DNA from: an uncultured Isosphaeraceae bacterium
Lineage (GTDB): Bacteria; Planctomycetota; Planctomycetia; Isosphaerales; Isosphaeraceae
DNA: 64,000 nt
Assembly (NCBI GenBank): GCA_945957605.1
Contig: CAMFLR010000001.1
Coordinates: 744,001 to 808,000 of the forward strand
Reading direction: 5' to 3'
Each line of letters opens with the position of its first letter. Positions within the stretch are counted from its first letter, which is position 1. Positions 1-8,300 of the stretch are shown one piece after another. Below the pieces are notes generated by a model, which was not told the DNA's origin, did not search any database, and saw only the letters and a list, made by a program, of their open reading frames with translations. The translations under genes and the position numbers were made by a program.

Positions 1-1971
1 AATCCAGCGATCGTCGATCGTCAGATCGCCGTGCGAAAGTTCGCCCGGCTCGTAGCCCTCCAGATTCATCAGCGCGAACCGCGCGGCGTTCCAGAACTTG
101 TTGGGGAACGTGCGACCCTGCTCGAAGCGTTCGGAAGTATTCACCTCGCGGCCGTCGGGCAGCTTAGCCTTGTCGACGGGCATGCGAAGGTCTTGTGTCT
201 CGGTCGCGGCGGAGGCGAGGGTGAATCGCAAAGCATCGGCGCCGTAGAGGTCGATGATGTCGACAGGATCAATGCCGTTGCCGGCGGATTTTGACATCCG
301 CTGCCCCTTGCCGTCCTGAATCACAGGATGAATGAACACATCCTTGAATGGGACGTCGTTCATGTTGAACTCGCCGAAGATCACCATGCGCGCGACCCAG
401 AGCGTGATGATGTCACGCGCGGTGGAAAGCACGCTGGTGGGATAAAACTTCGCGAGTTCCGCCGTCGGTTCGGGCCAGCCGAGCGTTGAGTGCGGCCAGA
501 GCGCCGAGCTGAACCAGGTGTCGAGGACGTCGGGATCCTGTGTCAGAACGTGCGGCGCACCGAGCACATCTTCAGCAAGGTCTGAAGTCGAGCAAATCAG
601 CCAGCCGCCTGATTCTGCGGCGCGCCAGGCCACGTCATCGCGTCCGGCGAAGGCACGCGAGATTTCGGATTCCGAGCAAGTTCCGCAGTGCCAAATGGGA
701 ATACGATGTCCCCACCAAAGCTGGCGGCTGATGCACCAATCGCGCTTCTCGCCCAGCCAATCGAGGTAGCTCTTGGCATAGCGCTCGGGGTGAATCTGCA
801 CGCGGCCGGACGTGACCGCATCCATCGCCACTTGAGCCAATCCCTGTTCGCCATTGGTTCCGTCGGTCATGCGGACAAACCACTGGTCGGAAAGGTACGG
901 CTCGATGGGAGTTTTGCTGCGGTCAGATAGGCCGACGCGATTGGCGTACGGCTCGACCTTGACGAGTAGGCCCTGCTCTTCGAGATCGGCCACCACGCGC
1001 TTGCGCACTTCGCGACGATCAATTCCGGCATACGCGCCAGCGTTTTCGTTGTAGGTGCCGTCGGGGTTGAGCAGGTTGATCTGCGGCAGGTTGTGACGGA
1101 GACCGGTTTGATAGTCGTTCGGGTCGTGCGCGGGAGTCACCTTCACGCAGCCGGTGCCGAACTTGGGATCGACGAGGATGCCGTCGGCAATGATCGGAAT
1201 CGGCCGATTCATGAGCGGCAGTGTGAGCGTTTTGCCGATCAGGTGCTTGAACCGCGGATCTTCAGGATGGACGGCCACGGCGGTGTCGCCAAGCATCGTT
1301 TCGGGGCGTGTCGTGGCGACGACCAGCGACTCGTCTGAGCCGGTCACGGGATAGCGAATCGACCACAAATGGCCGGCCTGCTCGATGTATTCGATCTCGT
1401 CGTCGGCGACGGCCGTGCGGAGGTGGGTGTCCCAGTTCACCAGGCGTTTGCCGCGGAAAATCTTGTCGGCCTGGAAGAGGCGGAAGAAGGTTTCGCGGAC
1501 GGCCCGCGCGCAAATGGGGTCGAGTGTGAAACGGGTGCGATCCCAGTCGCACGAGCAGCCCATCAGGCGAAGCTGGCTCAAAATGCGCTGTTCGTATTCG
1601 TCCTTCCAGGCCCAGATGCGCTCGACCAGACCTTCACGGCCAACGTCGTGCCGGGTCTTGTTTTCTTCCTTGCGCAAGCGAGTTTCGACCACCGCCTGAG
1701 TAGCGATGCCGGCGTGGTCGGTCCCGGGCATCCAGAGGGTTTCAAACCCCTGCATGCGCTTCCAGCGAATCAAAATATCTTGAATCGTATTGTTGAGCGC
1801 ATGTCCGAGGTGGAGCGCTCCAGTGACGTTTGGCGGCGGAATGACGATCGTGTAGGGCGGCTTGTCGCTTGCGGGATTGGCGTGAAAATAGCCTTTTTCG
1901 AGCCAGAAGGCGTACCAGCGCGACTGGGCGCTCTGCGGTTCGTAGGCCTTGGGGAGGTCGGCGAGTGACAT
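1..1971 (-). CDS. valS: Valyl-tRNA synthetase (C-terminal part lies outside the window)
   Basis: Class I aminoacyl-tRNA synthetase that charges tRNA-Val in the cytoplasm. The first 657 residues are visible and the frame is still open at base 1, so the anticodon-binding end is missing. The HIGH-type signature sits in PPPNVTGALHLGHAL (HLGH at residues 54-57) and the KMSKS-type signature reads RMSKS at residues 558-562, the expected spacing for ValS with its editing (CP1) insertion in between. The chosen ATG gives MSLADLPKAYEP, a typical ValS start. The family is certain from both motifs and the PPPNVTG context, which separates ValS from IleS and LeuS. Downstream neighbours lie beyond the edge; upstream is citramalate synthase on the same strand, about 90 bases away. 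Confidence 0.96.
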   Translation of the reverse strand, partial: MSLADLPKAYEPQSAQSRWYAFWLEKGYFHANPASDKPPYTIVIPPPNVTGALHLGHALNNTIQDILIRWKRMQGFETLWMPGTDHAGIATQAVVETRLRKEENKTRHDVGREGLVERIWAWKDEYEQRILSQLRLMGCSCDWDRTRFTLDPICARAVRETFFRLFQADKIFRGKRLVNWDTHLRTAVADDEIEYIEQAGHLWSIRYPVTGSDESLVVATTRPETMLGDTAVAVHPEDPRFKHLIGKTLTLPLMNRPIPIIADGILVDPKFGTGCVKVTPAHDPNDYQTGLRHNLPQINLLNPDGTYNENAGAYAGIDRREVRKRVVADLEEQGLLVKVEPYANRVGLSDRSKTPIEPYLSDQWFVRMTDGTNGEQGLAQVAMDAVTSGRVQIHPERYAKSYLDWLGEKRDWCISRQLWWGHRIPIWHCGTCSESEISRAFAGRDDVAWRAAESGGWLICSTSDLAEDVLGAPHVLTQDPDVLDTWFSSALWPHSTLGWPEPTAELAKFYPTSVLSTARDIITLWVARMVIFGEFNMNDVPFKDVFIHPVIQDGKGQRMSKSAGNGIDPVDIIDLYGADALRFTLASAATETQDLRMPVDKAKLPDGREVNTSERFEQGRTFPNKFWNAARFALMNLEGYEPGELSHGDLTIDDRWI

Positions 1972-2060
1972 GGCCGTGACAGTCTTTCCAGATCAATAGT
2001 GATGTATGGATAGGGAGCGAACGGGCGCAGCCGGATGGCACTCGCGACGACCGCGATCAA

Positions 2061-3659
2061 TTACGCCTGAGCGGCGGCGACGGGCCGCGGCTGGCGTGCC
2101 CGCTCATCCTTGGACAGCTTGTGTTCGAAAGCATCGACCAAAGCGAGCCAGCTCGCCTCGATCACGTTTTCCGAGACGCCGACGGTGCCCCAGACGGAGT
2201 CGTTGTCCTGGCTTTCGATCACCACGCGTACTCGAGCAGCGGTACCGTCGCGACCATTAATGACGCGTACTTTGTAGTCGACGAGGCGCATCTCGGCGAG
2301 TCGCGGAAAGTGAATGGAAAGCGCTTTGCGTAAAGCACCGTCGAGGGCGTTCACCGGGCCGTCGCCTTCGCTTACGGTGTGCTCGGTGCGGTCCTTGACC
2401 TTGAGTTTGACCGTCGCTTCGGTAACGGCTTCGCCATCGGCTCGACCGGCGACGCTTACTTGATAGCCCAGTCGCTCAAACCGCGGTTGATAGCGGCCTG
2501 CGAGCTTTTCGACGAGCAAGACGAACGACGCTTCCGCCGCTTCGAACTGATAGCCTTCGTTTTCGAGGTCCTGTACGCGGTCGAGTACCTTGGCGAGCAA
2601 TGCGGGGTTGCCCTCGAGTGCGTGTTCGCCGAGCTTTTCCGCAATGTTCGACTTGCCCGAAAGTTCGCTCACCAGCACGCGACGTTCGTTGCCGACGAGT
2701 GTCGGGTCGATGTGCTCATACGAGTGCGCGATTTTGCGAACGCCGTGAACATGCATGCCACCCTTGTGGGCGAAGGCGCTCGTGCCGACGAACGCCTGAC
2801 CCGGGCGGAAGTTCATGTTCGCGGTTTCGTAGACGTAACGCGAGACTTCGGCGAGCTTGGCGAGGCTTCCCGGCACTAGCAGGTCATATCCCTGATACTT
2901 GAGCGCGAGATTGGCGATCACCGAGCAAAGATCGACGTTGCCGCAACGCTCGCCGATGCCGTTGATCGTCCCTTGAACCTGCGTCGCCCCTTGGCGAATC
3001 GCCGCGAGCGTGTTGGCCACCGCTAGCTCGCCATCATTATGCGTGTGGATACCGACGGGCACGCTTAGCGTTTTGCGAACGACCGCGACGGTTTCGGCGA
3101 TTTCTTCTGGAAGCGTGCCACCGTTCGTGTCGCAAAGAACAATCCACTTCGCGCCAGCATCGGCCGCCGCCTGAATCGTTTTCAAGGCGTAGTCGCGGTT
3201 GCGTTTGTAGCCGTCGAAGAAGTGCTCGGCGTCGTAGAGGACTTCGGGAACGTTGGCGTTCAGGAAGCCCACCGAATCGCCGATCATCCTCAAGTTCTCT
3301 TCGAGCGAGACGGAGAGAACTTCGAGCACGTGCAGGTCCCACGACTTGCCAACCACTGTGACGGCCGGCGTTTTGGCGGCGACGAGCGCCTGCATCCCGG
3401 TGTCGTCTTCGGGGGCGCAGTCGCGACGCCTGGTCATACCAAAGGCGGTCACCTTCGCTTGCTTAAGCGGCAGGTCGAGCACCTCGCGAAAATAGGCGGC
3501 ATCTTTGGGGTTCGAAAGCGGGTAGCCACCTTCAATGTAGTCGACACCCAACTCGTCGAGGCGGCTTGTAATGAGTAACTTGTCCTGGAGAGAGAAGTTG
3601 ACCCCTTCACCCTGACTGCCGTCGCGCAAAGTCGTGTCGTAGATCGCTATCCGCGTCAT
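2061..3659 (-). CDS. cimA: (R)-citramalate synthase, CimA type
   Basis: Member of the 2-isopropylmalate/homocitrate/citramalate synthase family; condenses acetyl-CoA with pyruvate to give citramalate, a threonine-independent route to 2-oxobutyrate and isoleucine. The 532-residue protein starts YDTTLRDGSQGEGVNFS (catalytic Arg/Asp near residues 12-13), carries the metal-binding HTHND near residue 205, and ends with a LeuA-type regulatory domain (about residues 395-520, NALDGALRKAL). The GYPLSNPKD and FGMTRRRDCAPEDD stretches fit the CimA subgroup better than LeuA. The ATG at 3659 is preferred over an upstream in-frame start (48 bases further) because the TIM-barrel strand begins immediately, and AAAGGGTG lies about 10 bases upstream. 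Sits in tandem with valS. NifV/homocitrate synthase is the main alternative. Confidence 0.9.
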   Translation of the reverse strand: MTRIAIYDTTLRDGSQGEGVNFSLQDKLLITSRLDELGVDYIEGGYPLSNPKDAAYFREVLDLPLKQAKVTAFGMTRRRDCAPEDDTGMQALVAAKTPAVTVVGKSWDLHVLEVLSVSLEENLRMIGDSVGFLNANVPEVLYDAEHFFDGYKRNRDYALKTIQAAADAGAKWIVLCDTNGGTLPEEIAETVAVVRKTLSVPVGIHTHNDGELAVANTLAAIRQGATQVQGTINGIGERCGNVDLCSVIANLALKYQGYDLLVPGSLAKLAEVSRYVYETANMNFRPGQAFVGTSAFAHKGGMHVHGVRKIAHSYEHIDPTLVGNERRVLVSELSGKSNIAEKLGEHALEGNPALLAKVLDRVQDLENEGYQFEAAEASFVLLVEKLAGRYQPRFERLGYQVSVAGRADGEAVTEATVKLKVKDRTEHTVSEGDGPVNALDGALRKALSIHFPRLAEMRLVDYKVRVINGRDGTAARVRVVIESQDNDSVWGTVGVSENVIEASWLALVDAFEHKLSKDERARQPRPVAAAQA

Positions 3660-3815
3660 GAGCCGGTGCACCCTTTTCGTCAACCAATCACGCCTCGGAC
3701 GAGGCAAGACGTGCTATCGTAGCAAATTCTCCGCAATGGAACGACACGTGCCGTTCACGGATCGTTCGGACTGGCCGGATTGATTCGGCCGAATGTTCCC
3801 CGGGAAGTTGAGCCG

Positions 3816-4493
3816 ATGCGAACGATCGAGGCGCTGGTGGCGGCGGTACGCAAAGAAGCCGAGCGGGCCGAGTTTCCCGTCGACACGCCCGTTTACGAGC
3901 GAGAGAAACGCGATCCGCTTCAACCTGTGCTATTCGCGGGGAATTTGCAGGCGCCGGTCTGCGTTTTCGGCCGCGATCTGGGAAAGGACGAAGTCGCCGT
4001 GGGACAGCCGCTGGTTGGTGCGGGGGGGCGGTTGGTGCGGACGGGCGTCTATCAAGCCGCGTTTGGAGAGGAGCCGACAAAGTCGAATCGGCGGATCGAA
4101 GAGGCACTCGAACACGTTTTGCTGACCAACACGGTTCCGTACAAGCCCCCGGGAAACAAAGCGTATTCCGAGGCAGTGAAGGAGCGATTTCGCCCGTTCG
4201 TCGCGGAATTACTCGTCGGTCATTGGAAAGGAAATCGCGTGATTTCTCTTGGAAATGAGGCGTTCGAGTGGTTTGGGCGGTATGTCGATTCGCAGAAAAT
4301 CAAGGAGCTTTGGGCGGGGGAGGATCGCTATGAGCGTGACCTCGAGTGTGAACTTGAAGCCAAAATCGATGGAGAAACGGTTAAGAAACGGATTATCCTG
4401 TGTCCACTCCCTCATCCTTCGCCATTGAATGCACGATGGTATGGAAAGTTTCCCGAATTACTCGCGCGCCGATTGGCGGCGGTTTCCTCTTGA
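3816..4493 (+). CDS. Uracil-DNA glycosylase-like protein (family 4/5 type)
   Basis: A 225-residue protein with the layout of the uracil-DNA glycosylase superfamily, which removes uracil from DNA. Visible signatures: FGRDLGKDEVAVGQPLVGAGG in the place of the family-4 GEAPGxxED..GRPFVGxxG loop, LLTNTVPYKPPGNKAY matching the TNVVKCRPPGN region, and a C-terminal HPSPLNARWY matching the HPS leucine-loop motif. The acidic Glu of GEAPG is not obvious here, and the four cysteines of the family-4 iron-sulphur cluster are absent, so it may be a divergent cluster-free subfamily. The ATG at 3816 follows GGAAG; an in-frame TTG at 3780 would add 12 residues. It diverges from cimA with about 150 bases between them, where the promoters must lie. 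Confidence 0.7.
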   Translation: MRTIEALVAAVRKEAERAEFPVDTPVYEREKRDPLQPVLFAGNLQAPVCVFGRDLGKDEVAVGQPLVGAGGRLVRTGVYQAAFGEEPTKSNRRIEEALEHVLLTNTVPYKPPGNKAYSEAVKERFRPFVAELLVGHWKGNRVISLGNEAFEWFGRYVDSQKIKELWAGEDRYERDLECELEAKIDGETVKKRIILCPLPHPSPLNARWYGKFPELLARRLAAVSS

Positions 4494-4520
4494 TAGTTCC
4501 GATTGAGACGTCAGAATAGA

Positions 4521-4555
4521 GGGATAGTCCGAAAGTCTTCGGTCGGACGATTCCC
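4521..4555. promoter_or_regulatory. Inverted repeat upstream of the first BlaI-type repressor gene
   Basis: GTCCGA (4527-4532) and TCGGAC (4543-4548) form a perfect 6-bp dyad, extended outward by GGGA (4521-4524) and TCCC (4552-4555). The inner dyad spans 22 bp, the same length as the clearer dyads in front of the second BlaI-type gene. It could be the repressor's own operator, or a weak terminator of the upstream gene (no T-run follows). Operator function is inference. Confidence 0.4.
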
Positions 4556-4647
4556 TCCCACCTGTTCAGTCGCCGACGGATTGCCAATCTCCCGTGACGG
4601 CGTTACGTTAGGTCAACGAGGTTTGTCGTTTCAACGGGGGTACCACC

Positions 4648-5109
4648 GTGCGCAAAGTACAAATGGTCACGGATCGGGAACTCGAGATCCTCAAGGTTCT
4701 GTGGGCGCGCGGCAAAGCCAGCGTCCGCGAGGTTCAGGAAGACCTCAACAAAACGGCCGGCCCGGTCGCTTACAGCACGGTGCAAACCCTGCTGAATATC
4801 ATGGAAGAGAAGAAGGGCCTCGTACGGCATGTGGTTGAAGGGCGCACCTTCATCTACGTTCCCAAGAAGTCTTCGGATCGGACAATCAAGGAATTGACGA
4901 CGCGATTTGTCGACCGCGTGTTTGATGGCGCGATCGAGCGTATGATGGTCGCGTTGATCGACTCCAAAGCCCCGAGCGCCGAGGAATTCGATCGCCTGCG
5001 TGCGATGATCGACGAGGCTCAACGACAAAGCGAGCAGCCTGGCGATGCCGATGAGGCTGCAGCCGTTGTCGAGATCGCGGCCGACGAGCCGTCGGTTGAT
5101 TTTTCGTAA
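4648..5109 (+). CDS. BlaI/MecI/CopY family transcriptional repressor (pair 1)
   Basis: Winged-helix repressor of 153 residues, of the family that dimerises on an operator and is cleaved when a membrane M56 protease is activated. LTDRELEILKVLW-type opening (VTDRELEILKVLWARGKASVREVQ) and the AYSTVQTLLNIMEEKKGLV recognition-helix region are typical of BlaI. The C-terminal third (DRTIKELTTRFVDRVFDGAIERM) is the dimerisation domain. The start is a GTG; the ATG five codons in (4663) is an alternative. The next gene is an M56 protease 46 bases downstream, so the two form a BlaI/BlaR1-like unit. No beta-lactamase is nearby, so the regulated target is unlikely to be penicillin resistance; autoregulation is probable. 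Confidence 0.9.
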   Translation: MRKVQMVTDRELEILKVLWARGKASVREVQEDLNKTAGPVAYSTVQTLLNIMEEKKGLVRHVVEGRTFIYVPKKSSDRTIKELTTRFVDRVFDGAIERMMVALIDSKAPSAEEFDRLRAMIDEAQRQSEQPGDADEAAAVVEIAADEPSVDFS

Positions 5110-5155
5110 ATCGTTCTGATCGCTAAACTTCCACTCGTATCCCTGGACGCCGGCC

Positions 5156-6574
5156 ATGGGCGAGATCGTCTCGACCCTTGGCGGGCGAATCGTTGACTCT
5201 GGCCTGTCGGCGTGCTTGATCACGTTCGCCGTTGCCCTGGCCATGGTTGCGACTCGCCAGCCTTCCCGACGCCGGGCGCTGGCGCGCGCGGGCGTCCTCG
5301 GTGCGCTTCTGGCGATTCCGATCGTCTGCTTGCGCCCATTTGAGCCATTCCAGTTGCTCAACATGGGCTGGGCTGGCGTTCGGCCGGCGCTTATGTGGAT
5401 TGGTGACCGGCTCGGCACCGGCGATCCCACACGGTGGCTTCGCACCCTTGCGCCGGCGTCGCGCGGCATCGCCTATTTGCCAGCAATTCTGCTGGGCCTT
5501 TACCTCGCAGGCGTGCTATTTGGGCTGGCCCGGTTCGCCCTTGGCTGGTGGGGAGCGGGCTGGATTCAGATCAACAGCGCAGCCGCATCTTCTTTTGCGG
5601 TTGAGCTTTACAAGTCGTTGCCGTACACGGCGAATCGAACGCGTCCGCGGCTAAGAGTTTCGACACGTACGCGCCGGCCGGTGTTACTAGGTACGTTTAA
5701 CGAGACGATTCTGATCCCGCCCGACATGGATCGGCCTGAGGCGGCCACTGCGTTACGGTTGACGTTGCTGCACGAACTGGCGCATGCCGAAGCTTCAGAC
5801 CCATGGTTCGGCCTTGCGAGCGAACTCGCGTCAATTTTCTGGTTTCCTTTGCCGCCGCTCTGGTGGATTCAGCGGCAGATGAGGCTCGACCAGGAGTATC
5901 TGGCCGATCGCCAGGCCGCTGAAGGCTTTGGGGCGCCGAGCCGTTATGCCGCGTCGCTTGTTGACATCGCGGCGGGCACGAGTGCGAAGGGGGCGGGTGA
6001 AAACAGAGACTCCGGGAAAAGTCAGGCGACCTCAGCGTTATTCCCGCGCGTTCTGATGTTGATTCGCGCTCCATTCGTGCTCGAAGGGCAACCGCCAGCC
6101 TGGTGGCGACTGGCGCTCGCGGGCACAACCGTCGTTCTGCTAATCACCGCCACCGCCATCACACTCCGCTTCACTCGGGCCGCTCTCCCGCCCGCTCCGG
6201 AGCTACGCACGTTTTCAATGCCTTCTCTCATCATCGACGACTCACCGATGTCGGTGTCAGAAATTGTTTTGCCCGTGAAACTTCCGCCCGACTTCTCGTT
6301 GACGCTTTCGGTCCACGCGACTCATTCTGAACTCTCGCAACTTTCGATTCTAGGCGTTCCGCTCGCTCCCGCTTTGATTTTGGATACCAACCTGGTGCCT
6401 GAGGAACGCGTCTGGCAAAAGGTGAAGCTCGATCGCAAAGGCGGCCGTGTCACGCTCGCCGTCAATCAAGGAAAGCCCGCCGAGCACCCCGCCGACTGCC
6501 ACGCCAATGCATTGTCTGTACGGTCGAGTACAGGCCGGCGTATGACGTTTCGGACGATCCAATTGACCTGGTGA
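5156..6574 (+). CDS. M56 family (BlaR1-like) membrane zinc metallopeptidase with a C-terminal extracytoplasmic domain (pair 1)
   Basis: Integral-membrane protease of 472 residues, expected to relay an envelope signal by cleaving its partner repressor. Several hydrophobic segments lie in the first 140 residues, followed by the zinc motif HELAH (206-210) and the downstream Glu in LDQEYLADRQA (about 246). A further membrane span (about 318-337, ALAGTTVVLLITATAITL) is followed by roughly 130 residues outside the membrane. That tail (FSMPSLIIDDSP... to ...MTFRTIQLTW) is not a penicillin-binding sensor: no SxxK/SxN/KTG set is present. Its ending resembles the beta-sandwich of planctomycete DUF1080/LamG-like domains, which suggests sugar or wall binding, but this is tentative. 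Encoded just downstream of its BlaI-type partner. Confidence 0.85.
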   Translation: MGEIVSTLGGRIVDSGLSACLITFAVALAMVATRQPSRRRALARAGVLGALLAIPIVCLRPFEPFQLLNMGWAGVRPALMWIGDRLGTGDPTRWLRTLAPASRGIAYLPAILLGLYLAGVLFGLARFALGWWGAGWIQINSAAASSFAVELYKSLPYTANRTRPRLRVSTRTRRPVLLGTFNETILIPPDMDRPEAATALRLTLLHELAHAEASDPWFGLASELASIFWFPLPPLWWIQRQMRLDQEYLADRQAAEGFGAPSRYAASLVDIAAGTSAKGAGENRDSGKSQATSALFPRVLMLIRAPFVLEGQPPAWWRLALAGTTVVLLITATAITLRFTRAALPPAPELRTFSMPSLIIDDSPMSVSEIVLPVKLPPDFSLTLSVHATHSELSQLSILGVPLAPALILDTNLVPEERVWQKVKLDRKGGRVTLAVNQGKPAEHPADCHANALSVRSSTGRRMTFRTIQLTW

Positions 6575-6769
6575 TCCATCGCCGTCATTTTGGCAGACAG
6601 AGATTGTTCGCGGTTTGACGCAAAGGTGGATCGCTGCCATTTCGGCATAAAATCAGCGGTCGTTGAAACGATTTTGTATCGCCGATCTGTAAAATAGAAA
6701 CCGGTAAGTTGCTCAATCAAAAAGTGTTACGCCGATAATCTCCACTGCCAAATTGTGATTTCTTTCGAT

Positions 6770-6785
6770 TGGCACGGCTCGTGCA
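6770..6785 (+). promoter_or_regulatory. Sigma-54-type (-24/-12) promoter before the hsp20 pair
   Basis: The sequence TGGCACGGCTCGTGCA matches the RpoN consensus TGGCACG-N4-TTGCW at every fixed position except one T, with the GG and GC doublets exactly one helical turn apart (first G to G 12 bases). The predicted start near 6796 is about 40 bases upstream of the hsp20 ATG, an ideal distance. No enhancer-binding protein gene is in the window. Confidence 0.7.
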
Positions 6786-6836
6786 CTTAACACTGGCATG
6801 GTTCACAAAAGCGAGCCTCTCGAAAGGAGACCTTTG

Positions 6837-7283
6837 ATGAGTGGAGCGAATTGGCAGCGGCGCTGGGATCCGTTTCGTGATTTGCAGCGGGAAGTTGGTC
6901 GGTTGTTTGAGACGTTTGAACCTTTCACGCAGCCCTGGCGTCTGCCTCGGACGTTTCCGGCTGTGAATCTATATGACGCGGGTGAAGGATACGTGGTCAC
7001 CGCGCAGCTTCCGGGCGTTGGTCCGGACGAAGTCGACCTTTCGATCACTGGCGATACCCTCACGCTTCGTGGCGAAAGGAAGCGGTCGGAAGGACTGACT
7101 GACGAGCATTACCGACGACAAGAGCGGCAGCACGGTCGATGGTCGCGTTCGGTCACACTGCCCGATCGTATTGAGAGCCAGCAGGTTACGGCGTCATTTC
7201 TCAACGGAATCTTGACTGTCACGCTGCCGAAGTCGGCGTCCGCCAAGCCGCGTCAAATCAACGTCACAACTCAGACGGCCTGA
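6837..7283 (+). CDS. Hsp20/alpha-crystallin small heat-shock protein (first copy)
   Basis: ATP-independent holdase chaperone of 148 residues that keeps unfolding proteins soluble. The alpha-crystallin domain runs from about residue 40 (PAVNLYDAGEGYVVTAQLPGV) to 138, with the conserved NGILTVTLPK near its end. The short N-terminal arm begins WDPFRDLQREVGRLFE, usual for bacterial class A Hsp20. The ATG at 6837 is chosen because GAAAGGAGA lies directly in front; an ATG 39 bases upstream lacks one. A sigma-54-like promoter ends just upstream, and the second hsp20 gene follows 75 bases downstream, so the two are probably co-transcribed. Confidence 0.94.
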   Translation: MSGANWQRRWDPFRDLQREVGRLFETFEPFTQPWRLPRTFPAVNLYDAGEGYVVTAQLPGVGPDEVDLSITGDTLTLRGERKRSEGLTDEHYRRQERQHGRWSRSVTLPDRIESQQVTASFLNGILTVTLPKSASAKPRQINVTTQTA

Positions 7284-7358
7284 TTCCGCCAACTGAGCTG
7301 GCGTGTGAACACAACGAACACGAATGAGCGAAATCACGATATGAGGAGTTTTTTCACC

Positions 7359-7796
7359 ATGACCTCCGAACATCCGATTAGGGTGGCCGTTGGTCCCATG
7401 CCAGCGAATGGCACTTCTAACGTGGGACCTGCTCCGCAACAGCCGAGCGCGGCGAAACCCGTCCAACCGGCTCAAACGCCGTTTATCGATATTCACGAAG
7501 GCCCCGACGGACTGGTGCTCGAGGCTGATTTGCCGGGCGTGTCGCAAGATAATGTCAGCATTCATCTTGAGGACAATGTCCTGACACTTTCGGCCAAGGT
7601 CACTCATCCAGTGCCGCCCGAGGCCAAGCTGTTGCACGAGGAATATCGCCAGGGCGACTACCATCGGTCGTTCATCCTGAGCGATGAGGTCGATCGCGAG
7701 CGGATCTCTGCCGAGCTCAAGAACGGTGTCTTGCGGCTAAGCCTTCCCAAGGCGGAGCGTGCGAAGACGCGGAAGATCGAGATCAAGTCGTCGTAA
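7359..7796 (+). CDS. Hsp20/alpha-crystallin small heat-shock protein (second copy)
   Basis: A second small heat-shock chaperone, 145 residues, diverged from its neighbour. An N-terminal Pro/Gln/Ala-rich arm (about residues 10-40) replaces the helical arm of the first copy, then FIDIHEGPDGLVLEADLPGV opens the alpha-crystallin domain and KNGVLRLSLPK closes it. The start at 7359 follows GAGGAG with a 10-base spacer; longer in-frame starts at 7305 and 7341 lack one. With different N-terminal arms the two copies could form hetero-oligomers or serve different clients (inference). A strong terminator follows, closing the operon. Confidence 0.93.
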   Translation: MTSEHPIRVAVGPMPANGTSNVGPAPQQPSAAKPVQPAQTPFIDIHEGPDGLVLEADLPGVSQDNVSIHLEDNVLTLSAKVTHPVPPEAKLLHEEYRQGDYHRSFILSDEVDRERISAELKNGVLRLSLPKAERAKTRKIEIKSS

Positions 7797-7819
7797 GACC
7801 TTGGTGTCACGGAAGATAA

Positions 7820-7859
7820 CAACGGACCTCAGCCTGGCGCTGGGGTCCGTTGTGTTTTT
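7820..7859 (+). terminator. Rho-independent terminator after the hsp20 pair
   Basis: AACGGACCTCAGC and GCTGGGGTCCGTT pair around a 5-base loop (one G-T pair), followed by GTGTTTTTG. It lies 25 bases after the second hsp20 stop codon. Confidence 0.9.
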
Positions 7860-7976
7860 GCGGGAGGGCTGAGTTTAAACTCGGGCAAGTTTCGGCGGTA
7901 GCACCTGACTCATCGCGGGAAGTGTGGTAAACTTCACCTAATCCCTTCCCTCAGGACCGTTCGGAGCGATTGGCTC

Positions 7977-8159
7977 ATGGAGACCCAGAAGGTCCTCTGT
8001 TACGCGGCGATGGCCATTGCCGGCATTGTTCTGCTTGTGTTTCTCCTGGACGCAGGCCTGGGCATTCTGGGACGTAGCCTCGTGTTGGACATCATGTTCA
8101 TCCTGGGTGCAGCGTTCGTTCTCTGGCAAGGTATCGAAACTGCCCGAGAGCTCAGATAG
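7977..8159 (+). CDS. Small two-span membrane protein, unknown function
   Basis: Sixty residues, nearly all hydrophobic: one span at about residues 8-30 (YAAMAIAGIVLLVFLLDAGLG) and a second at 34-52 (LVLDIMFILGAAFVLW), with a charged tail (ETARELR). It is too short for a recognised domain. Reality is supported by a well-formed terminator 30 bases downstream and by a free-standing position between two terminators, so it is its own transcription unit. Similar short two-span proteins are common in planctomycete genomes, but I do not recognise a named family. Confidence 0.7.
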   Translation: METQKVLCYAAMAIAGIVLLVFLLDAGLGILGRSLVLDIMFILGAAFVLWQGIETARELR

Positions 8160-8189
8160 GCACACTTTCCATCGTCGATGCGACACTAG

Positions 8190-8215
8190 GCCGGGTTCGT
8201 CCCGGCTTTTTTTTT
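8190..8215 (+). terminator. Rho-independent terminator after the small membrane protein
   Basis: GCCGGG and CCCGGC pair around TTCGT and are followed directly by nine T residues, a textbook intrinsic terminator. Confidence 0.93.
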
Positions 8216-8300
8216 GCGCGTGATACTGCAAATAAATCAACTCGGTCGACGATTGTATTCCAGAATCTGACAATTGACCGACCATAGAGTGAGTGACGCC

